From: DASVTR01 sp033855775
Lineage (GTDB): Bacteria > Acidobacteriota > Blastocatellia > Pyrinomonadales > Pyrinomonadaceae
NCBI GenBank assembly: GCA_033855775.1
Contig: JAWVFT010000052.1
Location: 1 to 64,000 of the forward strand
Reading direction: 5' to 3'
Length of the DNA: 64,000 nucleotides
The position numbers and the translations under genes were made by a program. Every line of letters begins with the position of its first letter. Within the stretch, counting starts at the first letter, position 1. Positions 1-8,924 of the stretch are shown piece by piece. Under the pieces are notes generated by a model. The model made no database searches and had not been told where the DNA came from. It worked only from the letters and a program-made list of their open reading frames with translations.

Positions 1-26
1 CGGCTCTTCCAACGTTGGAAGAGCCG
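1..26 (-). terminator. Perfect palindrome, probable terminator stem
   Basis: A perfect 26-bp palindrome (11-bp stem, 4-nt ACGT loop) lies 30 nt past the stop of the minus-strand VWA gene. Its position fits a factor-independent terminator or 3' stabilising hairpin. Any T-tract on the minus strand would lie outside the window, so termination is inferred. Confidence 0.5.
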
Positions 27-56
27 CGCTTTCATCCGTCCGCTCGCTCGCGCAGG

Positions 57-1262
57 CTAGTTGCTTTTGCGCTTTGACTTGGGCTGCTGCCCGCCGGGCG
101 TGCGGGCGAAGTAGCCCTGCCGGTAGGTCAGCTTCAAGTTCTGCTTGCGCAGTTCCGGGTTGGCCACTTCGATTATAACTTTGCGGAACGTGCCGTCACG
201 ATTCTTGTTCGTCGGCGAGTAAGCGACCAAATATTGCTCGCGCAGTTCGCGCTGGATTTGCGCGAAGGCCAGGCGCAGGTCGGCATCGTCTTCGGGGAAG
301 AAAGCGCGCCCGCCCGTGCGCTCCGAAACTTTGCGCAAAGAGTCTTTGTTGATGCCGCCGCGATAATCGTCGCCGATGCCGATGGAGTAAATCAGCACGT
401 CGCGCTTGACGGCCTGCTCAATCGCTTCGTCCATCTTCTTCTGGCTGGACGAATCAACGCCGTCGGTCAACAAGATAATCGCGCGCCGCGTTTTGTCGGA
501 TGTCTCCGAGAGAACTTCGTCAGCCGTCACCCAGATGGCATCCCACACGGCGGTCGAGCCTGCGATGTTTTGCTGCGTGTCGGAGATGGGCGGCGTGCCT
601 GTGCCGATGCCGACGGTCGCGCCGCCGCCGATGTAGCCGGAAGGCGCGACGAACTCGACGCGGTTCAGGGCGCGACGGATGCGCGGGATGCTGCCGGTCA
701 AGCCTAACTCAAGCGTCGTCTCGCCGGTGAATGTGAGCACCGCCGCTTCATCCTTGGCCGGACGAATGACCGCATCGACGAACGCGCTGGCCGCCTCTTT
801 TTCAGTGGGCAGCGTCATCTCTTCGGAGACGCTGGTGTCAATCACGATGGCCAGCGAGAGCGGCAAGTCGGCCTGCTGCTGGAAGGTGAAAATCTCCTGC
901 GGCTGGCCGTCTTCAAAGATGCGTATGTCTTCGCGGCGCAAGGTGGTGATGAAGCGCTTCTGCTTGTCAACGGCTGTGAAGAGAATGTTGGTCAGGTTGG
1001 TGTCAACGCGCACGACCTCATCGTCGTCCTGCAACGTCACATCGTCGTTCGGCGCGGCGGGCGTCGGCTGCGGCTGTTGTTGCGGCGGCGGAGTCTCCTC
1101 GCCCGCGGCGCGGCGCGGACGGCTCTGCTCCTGCTGCGAAGACTGCGGCGTTTGCTGCTGCGGCGTTTGCGCGCGCGCCCCGGTCAAGGCCAGCGCGGAG
1201 GCAAGCAAGGACGCCAGCAACACGAAAGCAAGCGCGTAATTGATTCGATTACGATAAAACAT
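57..1262 (-). CDS. Secreted VWA-domain protein (VWFA-related Acidobacterial type)
   Basis: 401 aa. Residues 1-31 are a signal peptide (hydrophobic 10-25, cleavage likely after ARA). Residues 32-75 are a Gln/Pro-rich linker. A VWA fold follows, with MIDAS residues DTSVS at 142-146 and the later LLTDGVDSS strand. The C-terminus has the FFPEDDADL and REQYLVAYSP motifs typical of this acidobacterial family. The DxSxS metal site looks intact, so metal-dependent ligand binding outside the cytoplasmic membrane is plausible. The ligand is unknown. The gene is followed on the same strand by a second VWA gene transcribed upstream of it (stop 1376), 113 nt away, so the two may be co-transcribed. Family assignment is firm; function is not. 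Confidence 0.9.
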   Translation of the reverse strand: MFYRNRINYALAFVLLASLLASALALTGARAQTPQQQTPQSSQQEQSRPRRAAGEETPPPQQQPQPTPAAPNDDVTLQDDDEVVRVDTNLTNILFTAVDKQKRFITTLRREDIRIFEDGQPQEIFTFQQQADLPLSLAIVIDTSVSEEMTLPTEKEAASAFVDAVIRPAKDEAAVLTFTGETTLELGLTGSIPRIRRALNRVEFVAPSGYIGGGATVGIGTGTPPISDTQQNIAGSTAVWDAIWVTADEVLSETSDKTRRAIILLTDGVDSSSQKKMDEAIEQAVKRDVLIYSIGIGDDYRGGINKDSLRKVSERTGGRAFFPEDDADLRLAFAQIQRELREQYLVAYSPTNKNRDGTFRKVIIEVANPELRKQNLKLTYRQGYFARTPGGQQPKSKRKSN

Positions 1263-1274
1263 TTAACTCCAAAA

Positions 1275-1372
1275 AGCGGGGGATAGGAGTTGGGGGTTGG
1301 GGGTTAGGGAAAGACGGAGCGCCATCGCTTTTGTTTTCCCTAACCCCTGACCCCCATCCCCCAACCCCTGTT
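1275..1372. repeat. G-rich heptamer array with facing C-rich arm
   Basis: The spacer between the two VWA genes holds runs of five G separated by TT (a TTGGGGG heptamer) around 1278-1312. A matching C-rich arm lies at 1336-1372, so the two can pair as a long imperfect hairpin around a unique middle of about 23 nt. The plus strand carries four closely spaced G-runs, which fits a G-quadruplex motif. Confidence 0.7.
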
Positions 1373-1375
1373 CAT

Positions 1376-2404
1376 TTACTGCGCCGTCCCGACGCTATCT
1401 TTGACCGCCGCGTAGCCGCGCTTGGCGCGCACCTTCATGCCATCGCGGCTTCCGGCGAGGCGCACGTCGATGCGCCGGAAAGTGCCATCGTAACGCTCGT
1501 TGGTCGGCTTGTAGGTGACGATGTACTGCGAGCGCAGTTCCTTGGAAATCTTCGTGAAAGAACGTTCCAGCGCGAGTTGGTCGCCCGTGAAGAAAGCTCG
1601 CCCGCCGGTCTCTTCGCAGAGCTTCATGATGTCTTTGTCGCCGCTATCGGAAACCATTCCGGCTTCGACGCCGGGGACTGAGCCGGAAAAACCGGCCTTC
1701 GTCGAGATGGCAAAGATGGTCGTCTCCGTGCGCTGCGCGATGTCTATGGCGTCTTTGATGTCGGCGCGGCTGTAGGTGTCGTCGCCGTCGGTGATGATGA
1801 CGATGACGCGACGGCCCGGAGCGGTGCGCATCTTCTCGTCGCAGAACTGCCAGATGGCGTCGTAGAGCGCGGTCTGGTCGCCGGGCTTCTTGACGCTATC
1901 GACGGCGCGGTCGAGCAGGTCCAGCTTGTCCGTGAAATCCTGCCGGAGCTTTATCTCGTGGTCGAAGGTGACGAAGGCCACGCGGTCTTTGCGCAGGCGC
2001 GTCACGGTGTAAATAAAATCCTTCGCGGACTGCTGCTCGAACCTGAGCTTCCCGGCGGTCGAGGGCGAAGTGTCCATCAGCACGCCGACGTAGACAGGCT
2101 GGTTGTCGCTCTCGCCCGCGAACGTCTCAATCTGTTGCTGCTGCTTATCCTCAAAGACCACGAAGTCTTCCTTCGTCAAGCCGGGGACAAGCTGGCCCTT
2201 CTTGTCGAGCACCGTAATCGGCAGACGCACGCGGCGAATGGTCACGATTTCTCTGTCATTCGAATCCTGCACGGCAGGCGTCGGGCTTGGCTTCGGTTTC
2301 GGCGGCGACGGCTGCGGCTGTTGTCCGAGCGCGGGCGATTGCCAGCCGAGCGTGGCGACGACGAAGACAAAAATGAAGAGGAAGAATTTGATAGCGTTTC
2401 TCAT
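1376..2404 (-). CDS. Secreted VWA-domain protein (VWFA-related Acidobacterial type)
   Basis: 342 aa from the chosen ATG at 2404. The open frame runs on to 2533, but the extra 43 residues are not signal-like, whereas MRNAIKFFLF opens a clear signal peptide (hydrophobic 6-20, cleavage near ALG). A Pro/Lys linker (30-45) precedes the VWA domain with MIDAS DTSPS at 111-115 and IVIITDGDDT. The C-terminal GGRAFF and RSQYIVTYKP motifs match its downstream neighbour. The conserved N-terminal LTKEDFVVFEDK block is shared with the other secreted VWA proteins in this window. Exported, probably periplasmic or surface-exposed; binding partner unknown. Confidence 0.88.
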   Translation of the reverse strand: MRNAIKFFLFIFVFVVATLGWQSPALGQQPQPSPPKPKPSPTPAVQDSNDREIVTIRRVRLPITVLDKKGQLVPGLTKEDFVVFEDKQQQQIETFAGESDNQPVYVGVLMDTSPSTAGKLRFEQQSAKDFIYTVTRLRKDRVAFVTFDHEIKLRQDFTDKLDLLDRAVDSVKKPGDQTALYDAIWQFCDEKMRTAPGRRVIVIITDGDDTYSRADIKDAIDIAQRTETTIFAISTKAGFSGSVPGVEAGMVSDSGDKDIMKLCEETGGRAFFTGDQLALERSFTKISKELRSQYIVTYKPTNERYDGTFRRIDVRLAGSRDGMKVRAKRGYAAVKDSVGTAQ

Positions 2405-2618
2405 AACGGTCTGGAAAATTTCGGCGCGCTGACGGAAACAGAAAGTAAAGCCTGCTTGAGTAGCGAACGCGCTCTTGCTTTTGATGCCTTCCCGGCAAAG
2501 AGCCGTTGCCCTTCGATGGAACGTGGAAAGCATTTAGTATAGCAACCGCCGCGCTAAAGCACACAGCGCGTCGCAAGCCTGCGCTCGCTCGCCCGTTGCG
2601 CCTCTGACGCTGTTCGTC

Positions 2619-3695
2619 TTAAGTCTTTGAACTTGTCGGCTTCGTTGACAGGCTTTCGAGAAACTGCGCTAACTTCGGCGCGAGCGGAGCTTGAAAGCGC
2701 AAAGCCTCGCCCGTGCGTGGATGACGAAAGCCCAACTGCTCTGCGTGTAGAAACTGGCGACCGAGGGCGTTGACCAGAGCACGCACGCGCGGCTCCGTGA
2801 TGGTGTTGTCGCGCCCGTCGCCGTAAGTTGAATCGCCGACGACCGGATGCTTGAGCCATTGCAGGTGGACGCGGATTTGATGCGTGCGCCCGGTCTTAAT
2901 CTCCATGTCGAGCAAGGTGAAGCGCTGAAAGCGCTGGCGCACGCGATAGAGCGAGAGGGCTGGCCGCCCGCCGCGCACGACCGCCATCCGCGTGCGATTG
3001 CGCGGGTCGCGCGCGATGGGCTGGTCAATCGTCCCGCGCTCAGCCGCGAGGCTGCCGTGCGCCAGAGCGACGTAGGATTTGAAGACCTTGCGGGCGCGAA
3101 ACTGGTCTGCCAACTGCTCGTGCGCCGCTTCCGTTTTGGCAACCATGATGAGGCCGGACGTGTCTCTGTCGAGACGATGCACGATGCCGGGACGCGCCGT
3201 GCCTGAGCGTTGCGAGAGTTGCTGGAAATGGTAGGCGAGGGCGTTGGCGAGCGTCCCCGTGGGAACGTTCGACGCCGGATGAACGACCAACCCGGCGGGC
3301 TTGTTGACGACGACTAGCTCGTCGTCTTCATACACGATGTCGAGCGGAATGTTTTCCGGCTTGAACCCGGCGGCGGGCGCGGGCGTTAGTTCAACTTCAA
3401 TTTCATCCAACGCGCGCAGCTTGTAAGACGGCTTGGCTGTGTGAGCATTGACCAGCACGTCGCCGTCTTCGATTAAGCGTTGCAGGCGCGCGCGGCTCCA
3501 ATCCGCAATCTGCGCGGCGAGGTAAGCATCGAGCCGCTGTCCCGCTTGGCTCTCGGAAACATGAAAGGAGAGTGTCTCCGCTTCCGGCTCGACGGCTTCA
3601 TCATGCACGGCACGCGCTCCTTTTATCACGCGCGGGCCGCGCCCGGCGTCGAAGGAATTTCTTCCGGCAGTTCGAGACGACTTGCGCGCCGCCAA
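2619..3695 (-). CDS. RluA-family 23S rRNA pseudouridine synthase
   Basis: 358 aa. An S4 RNA-binding domain (about 48-105, RLDAYLAAQ...RLIEDGDVLVN) is followed by the pseudouridine synthase domain with the catalytic motif HRLDRDTSG at 173-181; Asp176 is the nucleophile. Two-domain RluA enzymes of this size are usually RluD-like and modify the 23S rRNA helix 69 region, but RluD, RluC and RluB subtypes cannot be separated by eye, so no symbol is given. The N-terminal 30-40 residues are variable and the frame overlaps the lgt stop by 70 nt. A GTG at 3608 (residue 30) is an alternative start that removes the overlap. Last gene of the ileS-lspA-lgt run. Confidence 0.9.
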   Translation of the reverse strand: MAARKSSRTAGRNSFDAGRGPRVIKGARAVHDEAVEPEAETLSFHVSESQAGQRLDAYLAAQIADWSRARLQRLIEDGDVLVNAHTAKPSYKLRALDEIEVELTPAPAAGFKPENIPLDIVYEDDELVVVNKPAGLVVHPASNVPTGTLANALAYHFQQLSQRSGTARPGIVHRLDRDTSGLIMVAKTEAAHEQLADQFRARKVFKSYVALAHGSLAAERGTIDQPIARDPRNRTRMAVVRGGRPALSLYRVRQRFQRFTLLDMEIKTGRTHQIRVHLQWLKHPVVGDSTYGDGRDNTITEPRVRALVNALGRQFLHAEQLGFRHPRTGEALRFQAPLAPKLAQFLESLSTKPTSSKT

Positions 3696-4531
3696 CGCAC
3701 GATGAGAATGACGAGGCCAGTGATGCCGACGACGAGGCTAATCATCTGCGAAGTGGAAAGCCCTGTCAGCGTGGTCAAGCCGAGGATGTCGCCGCGCGGG
3801 TCGTCGCGGAAAAATTCGATGGTGAAGCGCGCCGCTCCGTAGAGCACGGCGTAGAAGAGAATCACTTGCCCGCTGAAACGCTTGCGACGATGCAGCCAGA
3901 GCAGGAAGAGGAAGATTAAAAGCGCGGCGAACGATTCGTAAAGCTGCGTCGGGTGCAGGCGCAGCGGCTCGAAGAGTCCGCCGAGTTTCTGCGTCCATAA
4001 CTCGCGTTGCGCAGGGTCGTCGAGTTGGGCCACCACCGTCGGCACACCCGTTATCTTGTTTCCGGCCTCCGTGAAATGCAGCCCCCATGCGACGGTCGTC
4101 GGCTTGCCCCAACAGCAACCGGCGGCAAAGCAACCCTGTCGTCCGAGCGCGCTGCCGAGCGCGATGCCCGGAGCGAATGCGTCAGCCGTCTTCCACCAAG
4201 GCAGGCCGTAACGCTTGATGAGAAAGTAGCCGGTCAAGACCGCGCCGAGAAAGCCGCCATAGAAGACTCCGCCGGAGCGCAGGAAATCGAGCGACAACAG
4301 CTTCAGCGGATTCTCACGATAGCCCGGCTCCGTCCACAGCATCAGGACTTTCGAGCCAATCAGCGCGGCCAGCAACATCCACAGGCCGAGGTCGTAAACA
4401 CGCTCGCGCGGCAGCCCGTCGCGCGCCGCGAGCCTGGCCGCCACAAGGAGCGCGGAGAGAAACGCCAGCGCCAGCAGCACGCCGTATGTGTTGATGGGGA
4501 AATTGCCGATGTGAAAAAGCTCTGGGTACAT
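3626..4531 (-). CDS. lgt: Prolipoprotein diacylglyceryl transferase
   Basis: 301 aa, usual length. Lgt transfers diacylglycerol from phosphatidylglycerol to the lipobox cysteine of prolipoproteins in the inner membrane. Seven or so hydrophobic segments are visible, with GGVFYGGFLGA, HPTQLYES and RFTIEFFRDD conserved motifs. The usual Lgt signature GRxGNFxNxE is replaced by a cysteine-containing GRQGCFAAGCCWGKPT, a variant I recall from deltaproteobacterial and acidobacterial Lgt-like proteins. It lies next to lspA, the second enzyme of lipoprotein maturation, which supports the role. Start ATG at 4531 gives a normal periplasmic N-terminus (MYPELFHIG). Confidence 0.92.
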   Translation of the reverse strand: MYPELFHIGNFPINTYGVLLALAFLSALLVAARLAARDGLPRERVYDLGLWMLLAALIGSKVLMLWTEPGYRENPLKLLSLDFLRSGGVFYGGFLGAVLTGYFLIKRYGLPWWKTADAFAPGIALGSALGRQGCFAAGCCWGKPTTVAWGLHFTEAGNKITGVPTVVAQLDDPAQRELWTQKLGGLFEPLRLHPTQLYESFAALLIFLFLLWLHRRKRFSGQVILFYAVLYGAARFTIEFFRDDPRGDILGLTTLTGLSTSQMISLVVGITGLVILIVRWRRASRLELPEEIPSTPGAARA

Positions 4532-4588
4532 ATCTCTAGTTGATAGCCGTCGTCAGTTGTCCGCTGGCCAGCGGTCAGTCATCCATCG

Positions 4589-5131
4589 TCAGTTATCCGT
4601 CGCGGGCTTGTCGTTCGATAGCTGCGGGCAGACGGCTGGCCGCTGTTTCCTGTTAGCGAAAATCATGTCGAAGGCGAGCAAGAGCGCGCCCACGCAAATG
4701 CTGGCGTCGGCAACGTTGAAGTTGGGCCAGCGATACGAGCCAAGGTGAACAGCGATGAAGTCTATCACGTAGCCGAGACGCAGGCGGTCAGTCAGATTGC
4801 CGACGATGCCCGCGAGCAGGAGCGCGCACGCTCCCAACACGCGGTCGTCCGAGCGCGCCGTGCGAAAGAAATAGAAGAGCACAGCGATGGCCGCCATCGC
4901 CGCCAGCACGACCAGAAACCAGCGACCGAACGCGCCACCCTCCTGCAAACGCCCGAACGCGACGCCGGGATTCTCGGCATATTCGAAGATGACGAAGTTG
5001 CTAATCAGCGTCTTCGTTTCGCCGAAGCGGAGGGCGCGCACGGCCCAAGCCTTGCTCGTCTGGTCAACGAGATAGATGCCGAAGGCCGTCACCAGATAAG
5101 CCATGCGCCAGCCAATGCGCCGCTCGGTCAT
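4589..5131 (-). CDS. lspA: Lipoprotein signal peptidase (signal peptidase II)
   Basis: 180 aa from ATG 5131, which overlaps the ileS stop in an ATGA arrangement; the longer open frame is only the shadow of ileS. Four transmembrane segments are visible. The two catalytic aspartates lie in the conserved GNLTDRLRLGYVIDF and NVADASI motifs. The enzyme removes the signal peptide from diacylglyceryl-prolipoprotein made by Lgt. Translational coupling to ileS is likely, a gene order common across bacteria. Candidate substrates in this window include the lipoproteins encoded at 53507-54439 and 54793-55452. Confidence 0.95.
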   Translation of the reverse strand: MTERRIGWRMAYLVTAFGIYLVDQTSKAWAVRALRFGETKTLISNFVIFEYAENPGVAFGRLQEGGAFGRWFLVVLAAMAAIAVLFYFFRTARSDDRVLGACALLLAGIVGNLTDRLRLGYVIDFIAVHLGSYRWPNFNVADASICVGALLLAFDMIFANRKQRPAVCPQLSNDKPATDN

Positions 5132-8112
5132 GAGTTCATCTCCTGCTCGATTTCCGCCAGCGCGACGACGCAGCGCTCGCAGGCGGTCGGGTACCGCGTC
5201 GTCTCTCCGACGCGCGTCGAGTAGTTCCAGCAACGCTCGCACTTCTCGCCCTCTGCGCGCTCGATGCCGACTTCAACTTCAACCGCAGCGTCCGCGCCCT
5301 GCCGCAACTCGACCTGCGAAACGATGAAGATGTAGCGCAACTCGTCGCGATAGCGTTGGAGCAGTTCAAAGTCCTTCCCCGTCGCCGTCAGGCGGACGCG
5401 CGCTTCGAGCGAACTGCCGATGACCTTCTCCATGCGCGACCGCTCAAGCTCTTGCAACACCATGTCGCGGATAGCGAAGATTTCCGTCCAACTCTCCGCC
5501 AGCTTTTCATCACGCGCGCCCGCCGTGAACGGGAACATGGCCAGATGGACAGAGCGCGCGTAGGCCGCGTCGCCACCCGCGTGCGGCATGTTCTCCCAGA
5601 TTTCGTCCGCGGTGAAAGCGAGAATCGGCGCGAGCAGTCGAGCCAGCGCGTCTGCGATGCGATAGAGCGCGGTCTGCGCGGAGCGGCGCGCGTCGGAGCG
5701 CGGCGCAGACGTGTAGAGCCTATCCTTGATGATGTCGAAGTAGCGGGCCGAGAGCGTGACGGTCGAGAAGTTGTAGAGCGCGTGATAGACGGTATGAAAC
5801 TCGTAAGCTTTGTAGGCCGCGAGAGCTTTCTCCGTCAACACATCCAACTCGGCCAGGGCCCAGCGGTCTATCTCCTGCAACTCGTTGTCGGCGACGCCGT
5901 GGCGTTCCGGGTCGAAGCCGTCGAGGTTGCCGAGAGCAAAGCGCGCTGTGTTGCGCAGCTTGCGATAGCCGTCCGAGACGCGTTGCAGAATCTCCGGCGA
6001 GCAGCGCACGTCCTCCGCATAGTTGGTCGAAGCGCACCACAGCCGCAAAATTTCCGCGCCCGATTCCTTGATGACTTCGTTCGGCGAAACGGCGTTGCCG
6101 CCGGACTTGTGCATCGCCTTGCCTTGACCGTCAACCACCCAACCGTGCGTCAGCACAGCTTTGTAGGGCGCGCGGTCATGCACGGCGAGGCCGACCATCA
6201 GGGATGAATTGAACCAGCCGCGATACTGGTCGCCGCCCTCCAGATAAACGTCTGCGGGCCACTGCAACTCGTCGCGGTGTTCGAGCACGGCGATGGAAGA
6301 CGAGCCGCTGTCGAACCAGACATCGAGGATGTCCGTCTCCTTCGTCCACTCTGCCTTGCCGCACTTCGGGCAGACGAAATTTTCGGGCAACAAGTCAACG
6401 GCTTCGCGCGCGTACCATGCGTCGGCCGAGTCGCGCTCGAAAATCTCCGCGACGTGTTCGATGACCTTCGTGTCTATCACGGCCTCGTCGCAGCCCTTGC
6501 AGTAGAAGGCCGGAATCGGCACGCCCCAGACGCGCTGGCGCGAGACACACCAATCGGGCCTGCCCTTCAGCATGTTGCGCATGCGGTCAACGCCCCATGC
6601 GGGAATCCATTCGACGCGCTCGATTTCGCTCAGCGCGGCGGCGCGCAACGATTCGGGCACAGCCGTTTCGTTATCCGTGAAGTTGCTGACGTGTCGCCCG
6701 TCTTCGTCGCGCTCGGTTTCAACTTCGCCCGCGCTCGCGTCCATAGAGATGAACCACTGCGGCGTGGCGCGAAAGATGACGGGGTTCTTGCACCGCCAGC
6801 AATGCGGATAGCGATGCTCATAGTTTTCCGTGAAGACGAGTTGGCCGCCCTCGCGCATGAAGTCAACGATGAGCGGGTTGGCTTCGAAGACGCGCTGGCC
6901 CGCGAAGCGCTCGACCTCCGAGGTGAAGCGACCGGCGTGGTCAACCGGACAGTAAATCTCAAGGCCGTACTTCTTGCCGATAACAAAGTCGTCGTGACCG
7001 TGGCCGGGCGCTGTATGCACGCAACCCGTTCCAGCCTTGCTCGTCGCGGCCTTATCGCGCGCTTCGCTGACATCGAGTTCCGTCTCCGCGTCGGCCTCGC
7101 CGCCGAGCGTCACGTGCTCGCCGAGCATGACAAGCGATGGACGCTCAAGCCATGCGTGACGACATTCAAGACGGTCAAGCTTTGAGCCGGGGAAGCGCGC
7201 CAGCACTTTGACCTTCGCGCGCTCGCCGCTGTCGCTGCGTTCGCCGAGCCCGCACTTGGCGGCGACGACCTCGACGAGTTCGCTGGCGACGATGTAAACC
7301 TCATCGCCATGCTCTATCGCCGCGTACTCGAAATCAGGATGAACGGCGATGCCAAGATTGGCGGGCAGTGTCCAGGGCGTCGTCGTCCAGATGAGGAAGA
7401 AGACGTTGCGGCCAGCGAGGCTTTCATCAATCAACGCCGCATCGCTCCGCAAAGGAAACTTGACGTAGACGGACGGGCTCGTGTGCGAGCGATACTCGAC
7501 TTCAGCTTCGGCCAGAGCCGTCTGGTCGTGTATGCACCAGTAGACGGGCCGCGCGCCTTTGTAGACGTAGCCGCGCTCGACAAAGCGACCGAAGAGGCGG
7601 GCCGTCTCCGCTTCGTAATCGTTCGACATCGTGAGATACGGATTGTTCCACTCGCCAAGGACGCCGAGCCTTTGAAAGTCTCTCGTCTGTCGTTTCAAGG
7701 CTTCAGCCGCGTGCTCGCGGCAGGCGCGGCGAATGCTGACGGGCGGCATGTTCGCCTTCTTCGCCCCTAGCTTTTTGTCCACGTACAACTCAATCGGCAA
7801 GCCGTGGCAATCGTAGCCGGGAACATACGGCGCGTCGTACCCCATCATCGTTCTGGACTTGACGATGAAGTCCTTGACGATTTTGTTGAGAGCCGTGCCG
7901 AGATGAATGTCGTCGTTGGCGTAGGGCGGGCCGTCGTGCAGGATAAACTTTTCGGCTCCGCTGCGCGCCGCGCGGACGAGCCCGTAGAGATTCATCTCCG
8001 TCCATTTTTTCAGGCGCGCGGGCTCCATCTGTCCGAGGTTGGCTTTTTGCCCGAGGCCGGTCTTCGGCAGGTTGACGGTCTTTTTCAATTCAAGCGGTGT
8101 TTCAGTTGCCAT
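5128..8112 (-). CDS. ileS: Isoleucyl-tRNA synthetase
   Basis: 994 aa, normal for a bacterial type-1 IleRS. The N-terminus carries the HIGH-like motif in GPPYANDDIHLGTALNK. An editing (CP1) domain with WTTTPWTLPANLGIAV follows. The KMSKS loop reads GKAMHKSGGN, which keeps the final Lys-Ser. The C-terminus has an anticodon-binding domain and a zinc-binding CERC...CERC pair in the last 40 residues. It charges tRNA-Ile and edits Val. It begins the ileS-lspA-lgt run. No T-box-like leader is evident in the upstream gap. Confidence 0.97.
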   Translation of the reverse strand: MATETPLELKKTVNLPKTGLGQKANLGQMEPARLKKWTEMNLYGLVRAARSGAEKFILHDGPPYANDDIHLGTALNKIVKDFIVKSRTMMGYDAPYVPGYDCHGLPIELYVDKKLGAKKANMPPVSIRRACREHAAEALKRQTRDFQRLGVLGEWNNPYLTMSNDYEAETARLFGRFVERGYVYKGARPVYWCIHDQTALAEAEVEYRSHTSPSVYVKFPLRSDAALIDESLAGRNVFFLIWTTTPWTLPANLGIAVHPDFEYAAIEHGDEVYIVASELVEVVAAKCGLGERSDSGERAKVKVLARFPGSKLDRLECRHAWLERPSLVMLGEHVTLGGEADAETELDVSEARDKAATSKAGTGCVHTAPGHGHDDFVIGKKYGLEIYCPVDHAGRFTSEVERFAGQRVFEANPLIVDFMREGGQLVFTENYEHRYPHCWRCKNPVIFRATPQWFISMDASAGEVETERDEDGRHVSNFTDNETAVPESLRAAALSEIERVEWIPAWGVDRMRNMLKGRPDWCVSRQRVWGVPIPAFYCKGCDEAVIDTKVIEHVAEIFERDSADAWYAREAVDLLPENFVCPKCGKAEWTKETDILDVWFDSGSSSIAVLEHRDELQWPADVYLEGGDQYRGWFNSSLMVGLAVHDRAPYKAVLTHGWVVDGQGKAMHKSGGNAVSPNEVIKESGAEILRLWCASTNYAEDVRCSPEILQRVSDGYRKLRNTARFALGNLDGFDPERHGVADNELQEIDRWALAELDVLTEKALAAYKAYEFHTVYHALYNFSTVTLSARYFDIIKDRLYTSAPRSDARRSAQTALYRIADALARLLAPILAFTADEIWENMPHAGGDAAYARSVHLAMFPFTAGARDEKLAESWTEIFAIRDMVLQELERSRMEKVIGSSLEARVRLTATGKDFELLQRYRDELRYIFIVSQVELRQGADAAVEVEVGIERAEGEKCERCWNYSTRVGETTRYPTACERCVVALAEIEQEMNS

Positions 8113-8235
8113 GTGCTTCGTTTCCTACGTTTCAAGAAATCAAGATATTAGCAGTAAAGGGTTGAAAGGGCGAAAAGCGAAAACGTATCACCGTCGCGCC
8201 CGCGAAGCCGGACGCCTTTGGCTCTGTCATCGCCG

Positions 8236-8290
8236 CTCAAAAAAAGTTTGCCCGAACCATTGCTGCCAAAGTGGAGGCGATGGTTCGGGC
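8236..8290 (-). terminator. Factor-independent terminator
   Basis: Ten-base perfect stem (8251-8260 with 8280-8289) and a 19-nt loop. On the minus strand the stem is followed by CAAACTTTTTTTG, a U-rich tract. It follows the stop of the YoxC-like gene at 8325 and separates it from ileS. Confidence 0.75.
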
Positions 8291-8324
8291 CGTTCTTGCG
8301 AGCGGATTGTGCAAGCCTTCGGGC

Positions 8325-8897
8325 TTAGCCGATGAACAGTTCGTCGTCTCCGTAGGTTTGATTAACGGGCTTCGGCGCGGGCGCGACCAGGACTTCGAGG
8401 CCACGGCGGAAGCCCGCCATAATCGCCGCCAACTCGCGCGCCGGTTCTATCACGCGGTCGCGGATGAAGGTGGTCGTCGTCGAAACCTGCTTGTGCGTCT
8501 GGTCAATCGTCTGCGTCACGAGCGCGACCTTATCGCGCGCCGCCACAGCCGTCTCGCCGACCAGTTGTTTCAACTCGCGCATCTCGTCCTTGATGATAGC
8601 CGCCGATTCGGAGAAGTGCATCGTCGCCGTCGAGAGATAGCCGGACATGACGTTGAACTGCTCGGCAATCTCTTTGCCTTGCGCCGCAATCTCCTTGCCC
8701 TGCTCGCTTAAGGCCGCGACCTTCTGCACCAGCGGCTCGACGCGCCCTTCGAGACGATTGACCGTCTGCACAGCCGACGCGACGAGGCGCGCGATGACTA
8801 TCATCGCCACCGCGATGACCAGAAAGGCCACGGCTATCATGACCATCACCCAGAACAGCGGGTCGTTCAAACTCATCTGGAAAGCTAACGAGGACAT
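8325..8897 (-). CDS. Membrane-anchored coiled-coil protein, DUF948/YoxC-like
   Basis: 190 aa. One strong transmembrane segment at about residues 14-37 is followed by a long helical, coiled-coil-prone region with heptad spacing (RLEGRVEPLVQKVAALSEQ, then about 60-150). The C-terminus is charged. The layout matches DUF948 proteins, which often neighbour YtxH genes, as here (28 nt downstream of the YtxH gene). Function is unknown; a structural or envelope-stress role is only a guess. ATG at 8876 (MSLNDPLF) is an alternative start. A terminator follows the gene. Confidence 0.7.
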   Translation of the reverse strand: MSSLAFQMSLNDPLFWVMVMIAVAFLVIAVAMIVIARLVASAVQTVNRLEGRVEPLVQKVAALSEQGKEIAAQGKEIAEQFNVMSGYLSTATMHFSESAAIIKDEMRELKQLVGETAVAARDKVALVTQTIDQTHKQVSTTTTFIRDRVIEPARELAAIMAGFRRGLEVLVAPAPKPVNQTYGDDELFIG

Positions 8898-8924
8898 CTT
8901 TGATTCTTAGCCCTGCTTCGACTC

